A stretch of DNA of 8,647 nt, taken from positions 1 to 8,647 of the forward strand of contig JAEOUK010000087.1 of NCBI GenBank assembly GCA_016839385.1, in the 5' to 3' direction. Origin of the DNA: Promethearchaeota archaeon. Its GTDB lineage: Archaea > Asgardarchaeota > Lokiarchaeia > Sigynarchaeales > MK-D1. A program made the position numbers and the translations under genes. Shown here one piece after another: positions 6,558 through 8,647 of this stretch; position 1 is the stretch's first letter; each line of letters opens with the position of its first letter. Under the pieces are notes generated by a model that saw only the letters and a list, made by a program, of their open reading frames with translations, was not told the DNA's origin and did no database searches.

Positions 6558-7479
6558 TTTTGTCAAATCCTCCTAATCTTAAACTAATATAATCAAAAAT
6601 TTCATTAGGTACGTTAAGGGTTGGATTTGCTAATTCTAATCCCTTAAATCCAGGACTTGCATTTACTTCACAGATTTTGAAGTGTTCTCCATCAAAAAGT
6701 AAATCAATTCCTGCGATGTCCAAATTTAATACACGAGCACTCTCTCGTGCTAGCCATTCGATCTCGGAATTAACCGGATAAGGTGCTACCTCACCACCAG
6801 CACTAAAATTTGCTTTGAAACTATCATTTTTCGATGTTCTCTGCATGCATCCAATAATTTTTCCTCCTACAACAAAAACGCGTAAATCACGCCCTAAGCT
6901 AGTAGTAACTGTTTCTTGTAAGATTGTATTTACATTTGGTTTTGTAGCTTCAATTAATTGCATCAAATCTTGAAAATTTCTGCGATCTTGAGATAAAAAT
7001 ACTCCAGCTCCTTTTGAACCAAATACAGTTTTTACTATAACAGGAAATCCCAGATATTTCTCTACTAAGTCAATATTCACGGGAAATTTTACAAGAATAG
7101 TTTTAGGTACCGGGAGATCACTTTGAGCAAGAACTTGCTGGGAGTATAATTTATCTCGAACAATATCAATACCATGAGATGTATTAGCACAAAATACTCC
7201 TAGTCTTTCTAAATGTCGAACAATAGCCAAAGAAAAATAGGTCGCACCAGAACCTAACCGTGTTATGACGAAATCTGGAATTTTTTCCACTTTTTCATCT
7301 ACCCATGTAGTTTTTTTATCCCTAGTTATGATTAAGTCAAAACTATCTGGAGATATAACCTTCAGAGAAATGTTTCGTTCTATAGCTACCTCCATTAATC
7401 GGTTAACTGCGAAGGAACCCCATGGGGGATTACTTTCTGATCGTCTTCTGAATAAAATCCATCCATTCATTGTTTTCAT
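6547..7479 (-). CDS. RimK-like ATP-grasp amino-acid ligase
   Basis: The 310-residue cytoplasmic enzyme belongs to the RimK/LysX/MptN/CofF branch of the ATP-grasp superfamily, which joins an amino acid (mostly glutamate) to a carboxylate on a protein, coenzyme or carrier through an acyl phosphate. Motifs in order: NTSHGIDIVRDKLYSQQVL (99-117); the ATP-binding lysine and glycine loop VIVKTVFGSKGAGV (147-160); the hinge ILQET (186-190); GRDLRVFVVGG (196-206); FKANFSAGG (221-229); GIDLLFDG (257-264); and the metal-binding EVNASPGFKGLE (271-282), nearly identical to E. coli RimK. Length (E. coli RimK is 300) and completeness suggest an active enzyme. The first of two ATGs (7479, 7470) is taken; no Shine-Dalgarno precedes either. 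It is the first gene of a two-gene operon with YcaO, whose start lies inside its last codons. Whether it is RimK, LysX-like or a coenzyme ligase cannot be decided from sequence alone. Its partner suggests a peptide or protein substrate. Confidence 0.88.
   Translation of the reverse strand: MKTMNGWILFRRRSESNPPWGSFAVNRLMEVAIERNISLKVISPDSFDLIITRDKKTTWVDEKVEKIPDFVITRLGSGATYFSLAIVRHLERLGVFCANTSHGIDIVRDKLYSQQVLAQSDLPVPKTILVKFPVNIDLVEKYLGFPVIVKTVFGSKGAGVFLSQDRRNFQDLMQLIEATKPNVNTILQETVTTSLGRDLRVFVVGGKIIGCMQRTSKNDSFKANFSAGGEVAPYPVNSEIEWLARESARVLNLDIAGIDLLFDGEHFKICEVNASPGFKGLELANPTLNVPNEIFDYISLRLGGFDKNEI
6568..6574 (-). promoter_or_regulatory. Shine-Dalgarno for the YcaO gene
   Basis: AGGAGGA lies inside the 3' end of the RimK-like gene and precedes the YcaO ATG at 6557 by 11 bases. 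It is the strongest ribosome binding site in the window. It favours the ATG over the TTG at 6566, and it shows that YcaO is translated from within the upstream message. Confidence 0.7.
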
Positions 7480-7658
7480 TTTTTATTTGTGTTTTTTTAG
7501 ATTTGTTTTTGTAAAATGATGTATGATCTTCATTTTGAGTTGAAAAATTTTACTTCCATTACCTTTATATCTTAAAGGAAACATGGAAAATGAGTTTAAC
7601 ACCTCTTTGATATACTTTAAAAAATGAAGAAATTAGTTGAAAATTAATACTTAATTGA
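7480..7658 (-). promoter_or_regulatory. Non-coding leader of the rimK-like/ycaO operon with inverted repeat
   Basis: This AT-rich stretch of 179 bases lies upstream of the RimK-like gene with no convincing ORF. It holds CCTTTA-TATCT-TAAAGG (7562-7578), a 6-bp inverted repeat. Read leftward, its centre is TTTAAGATATAAAGG, a plausible archaeal TATA element that would place the transcript start near 7535-7545 and give a leader of about 60 bases. Read leftward there is also a T6 run at 7619-7624 that could end transcription coming from the small lysine-rich ORF. Both assignments rest on composition and position only. Confidence 0.3.
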
Positions 7659-7757
7659 TTATTTTTTTTCCTTAGTAACCGATTTCATTGTGTCAGTTTT
7701 CTTTTTTTCGGTTTTCTTAGTTTTTTTCTTTTTTACTTGTTTTCCTTTGCTACCCAT
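7659..7757 (-). CDS. Small lysine-rich protein, 32 residues, hypothetical
   Basis: The ORF reads ATG GGT AGC to TAA and encodes MGSKGKQVKKKK, TKKTEKKKTDTM, KSVTKEKK. Fifteen of the 32 residues are lysine, with no cysteine and no hydrophobic core, so it would be a disordered, strongly basic peptide. It resembles the basic N-terminal tails of archaeal ribosomal proteins such as S25e, but nothing of a folded domain follows before the stop. Support for expression comes from a good leftward TATA element at 7822-7831 with a purine-rich upstream block; a transcript start near 7800 leaves a leader of about 40 bases. A GTGA just upstream of the ATG could be a weak Shine-Dalgarno. It lies 179 bases upstream of the RimK-like gene on the same strand. 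Poly-A-rich DNA easily yields lysine-rich chance ORFs, so reality is uncertain. I assign no function. Confidence 0.45.
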   Translation of the reverse strand: MGSKGKQVKKKKTKKTEKKKTDTMKSVTKEKK

Positions 7758-7821
7758 AATAGTCACTTTTTTCAGTAATTCATAGAAAATATTATAGTCA
7801 AAGGAAGAAAGACGAATAATC

Positions 7822-7837
7822 TATTTAAATATTCCTT
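7822..7837 (-). promoter_or_regulatory. Archaeal-type TATA box with purine-rich BRE-like block
   Basis: Read leftward, the sequence is AAGGAA followed by TATTTAAATAG. The TATTTAAATA core (7822-7831) is a perfect palindrome and close to the archaeal TATA consensus. The flanking AAGGAA (7832-7837) fits a TFB recognition element and gives it leftward polarity. It is placed to drive the small lysine-rich ORF and possibly, by read-through, the RimK-like/YcaO operon. Confidence 0.45.
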
Positions 7838-7886
7838 ATAAGAAAAAGGATTTACAAATGAATTCTTAGAAATAAAAGAGACCAGT

Positions 7887-7913
7887 AGATGATTGATTCT
7901 TAATCTATCAGCT
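7887..7913 (-). terminator. Imperfect hairpin 3' of the aminotransferase gene, possible terminator
   Basis: TGATTGATT (7890-7898), loop CTT, AATCTATCA (7902-7910) pairs with one internal mismatch. Read leftward it follows the aminotransferase stop by about 45 bases, and a TTTTATTT tract begins about 14 bases after the stem. This would be a weak terminator for the aminotransferase transcript. The rest of 7838-7955 shows no ORF or RNA gene that I can support. Confidence 0.25.
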
Positions 7914-7955
7914 CATGGTTTTCGGGTAGCAAATGAACGCGATTAATGCAGCTTC

Positions 7956-8647
7956 CTATTTTATATTTTTAATAAACCGCTCAATACGTTCAAATGCTTT
8001 TTCTAACTTTTCCTTGGTAGTAGCATACGATATTCGTATTTTATCTTCCGAATAAGAGCCAAATGCAGAACCACCTACAACTGCAACTTTTTGTTCCGAA
8101 AATAACTGTTCACTGAATTCATCGCCGGTTTTCATGTATTTATTCACCGAAGGCATCATGTAAAAAGCTCCATAAGGCATTGCACATTCTAAATCCAGTT
8201 CCATACATCGTTTCACACAGTATTTCCTTCGATCATCGTAATTCTTTATTATTTGCTCCATATCAGGATTGCCATGTTTGAGACCTTCTAGAGCACCATA
8301 TTGCATAGGATGTGAAACACCAGCTGCAGTGTATTGAGCATATTTTTCCATTAAGGGGATAATATTTGCAGGTGCTGCTAAGTATCCAACGCGTAATCCT
8401 GTAGCGGAAAATGTCTTTGATAGGGAATTGATTGTAATAATGCGGTCCTCAACACCACCCAAACTTGCGGGGCTCCAACATTTTCGTCCATTATAGAGGT
8501 ACTTTTCATATACTTCATCACTTAATAGGTATAAATCATGTTCCAACACCAATCCGACAATTTTTTCCACTTCATCCCGTGTAAGAACATAACCTGTTGG
8601 ATTATTCGGTGAATTTATTATCAATAACTTTGTTTTAGGGGTAACAG
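7956..8647 (-). CDS. PLP-dependent class I/II aminotransferase, C-terminal part (5' end outside window)
   Basis: About 230 residues of a fold-type I aminotransferase of the aspartate-aminotransferase group are visible; the frame runs open to the window edge (TPKTKLLIINSPNNPTGYV), so the N-terminal 40% or so is missing. Hallmarks in order: NSPNNPTG, whose second Asn contacts PLP; SDEVYEKYLYNG, with the Asp and Tyr that hold the pyridine ring; SLSKTFSATGLRVGY, with the Schiff-base lysine in SLSK; GAFYMMP; and the substrate-carboxylate arginine in DKIRISYA near the C-terminus. These enzymes move amino groups between an amino acid and 2-oxoglutarate or another oxoacid in the cytoplasm. Substrate preference (aspartate, alanine, aromatic or other) cannot be read here. 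The gene lies on the same strand as the RimK-like/YcaO operon but nearly 500 bases upstream of it, behind its own end structure and another promoter, so it is probably an independent unit. Confidence 0.93.
   Translation of the reverse strand, partial: VTPKTKLLIINSPNNPTGYVLTRDEVEKIVGLVLEHDLYLLSDEVYEKYLYNGRKCWSPASLGGVEDRIITINSLSKTFSATGLRVGYLAAPANIIPLMEKYAQYTAAGVSHPMQYGALEGLKHGNPDMEQIIKNYDDRRKYCVKRCMELDLECAMPYGAFYMMPSVNKYMKTGDEFSEQLFSEQKVAVVGGSAFGSYSEDKIRISYATTKEKLEKAFERIERFIKNIK

Noticed and set aside
7265..7519. Rightward ORF of 84 codons
   Set aside because: It is mostly antisense to the N-terminal part of the RimK-like gene, and its tail is low-complexity Phe/Val from T-rich DNA.
7840..7955. 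Possible tRNA or C/D-box small RNA in the gap
   Set aside because: GGTTTTCGGGT is not a proper T-loop and no acceptor stem or anticodon arm can be drawn. ATGATTG and CTGA-like words are present, but the C/D spacing and a second box pair do not fit.
7934..8055. Rightward ORF beginning ATGAACGCGATTAATGC
   Set aside because: It runs antisense into the well-supported aminotransferase, so it is a chance frame.
1..8647. CRISPR array, insertion sequence, integrase or attachment repeats
   Set aside because: No regularly spaced direct repeats, transposase-like ORF or terminal inverted repeats were found on reading both strands.

Overview
The window is AT-rich (about two thirds A+T by eye) and gene-dense, with features that lean archaeal. 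Candidate promoters are TATA-box type rather than -35/-10. One start has a strong Shine-Dalgarno (AGGAGGA) while others have none, and GTG starts occur. A chromosomal segment of an archaeon is the best guess, possibly from the Asgard or Thermoplasmata side, but no marker gene settles it and a bacterium cannot be excluded.

Left part (1-3231): two full-length paralogous membrane transporters of the ArsB/NhaD-like (ion transporter superfamily) type face away from each other across a 205-base gap at 1686-1890. Immediately downstream of the leftward copy, positions 5-310 hold the C-terminal third of a further paralogue. It is broken by at least three frame changes and has lost its N-terminal two thirds. 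The locus has therefore grown by duplication and partly decayed.

Middle (3237-7479): a cytoplasmic enzyme module. A rightward gene, close behind the second transporter, encodes a protein that looks like a circularly permuted ATP-grasp enzyme. Its true 5' end is problematic: a well-behaved coding sequence continues upstream of the GTG at 3317 and joins an ATG at 3237 only through a one-base shift at an A5 run. Facing it, with a 7-base gap, is a leftward two-gene operon: a RimK-like ATP-grasp amino-acid ligase followed, with overlapping ends, by a 617-residue YcaO protein. The YcaO is of the long Escherichia coli YcaO type and carries an added four-cysteine C-terminal motif. YcaO proteins activate backbone amides with ATP, and RimK-type enzymes ligate amino acids (typically glutamate) to carboxylates. 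The three ATP-dependent enzymes together suggest a peptide- or protein-modifying pathway of unknown substrate. No TfuA, RimO, dehydrogenase or obvious RiPP precursor is seen in the window.

Right part (7480-8647): a mostly non-coding stretch holds a 32-residue lysine-rich small ORF with a good archaeal-style promoter, and a few inverted repeats. The window then ends in the C-terminal portion of a leftward PLP-dependent class I/II aminotransferase whose N-terminus lies beyond base 8647.
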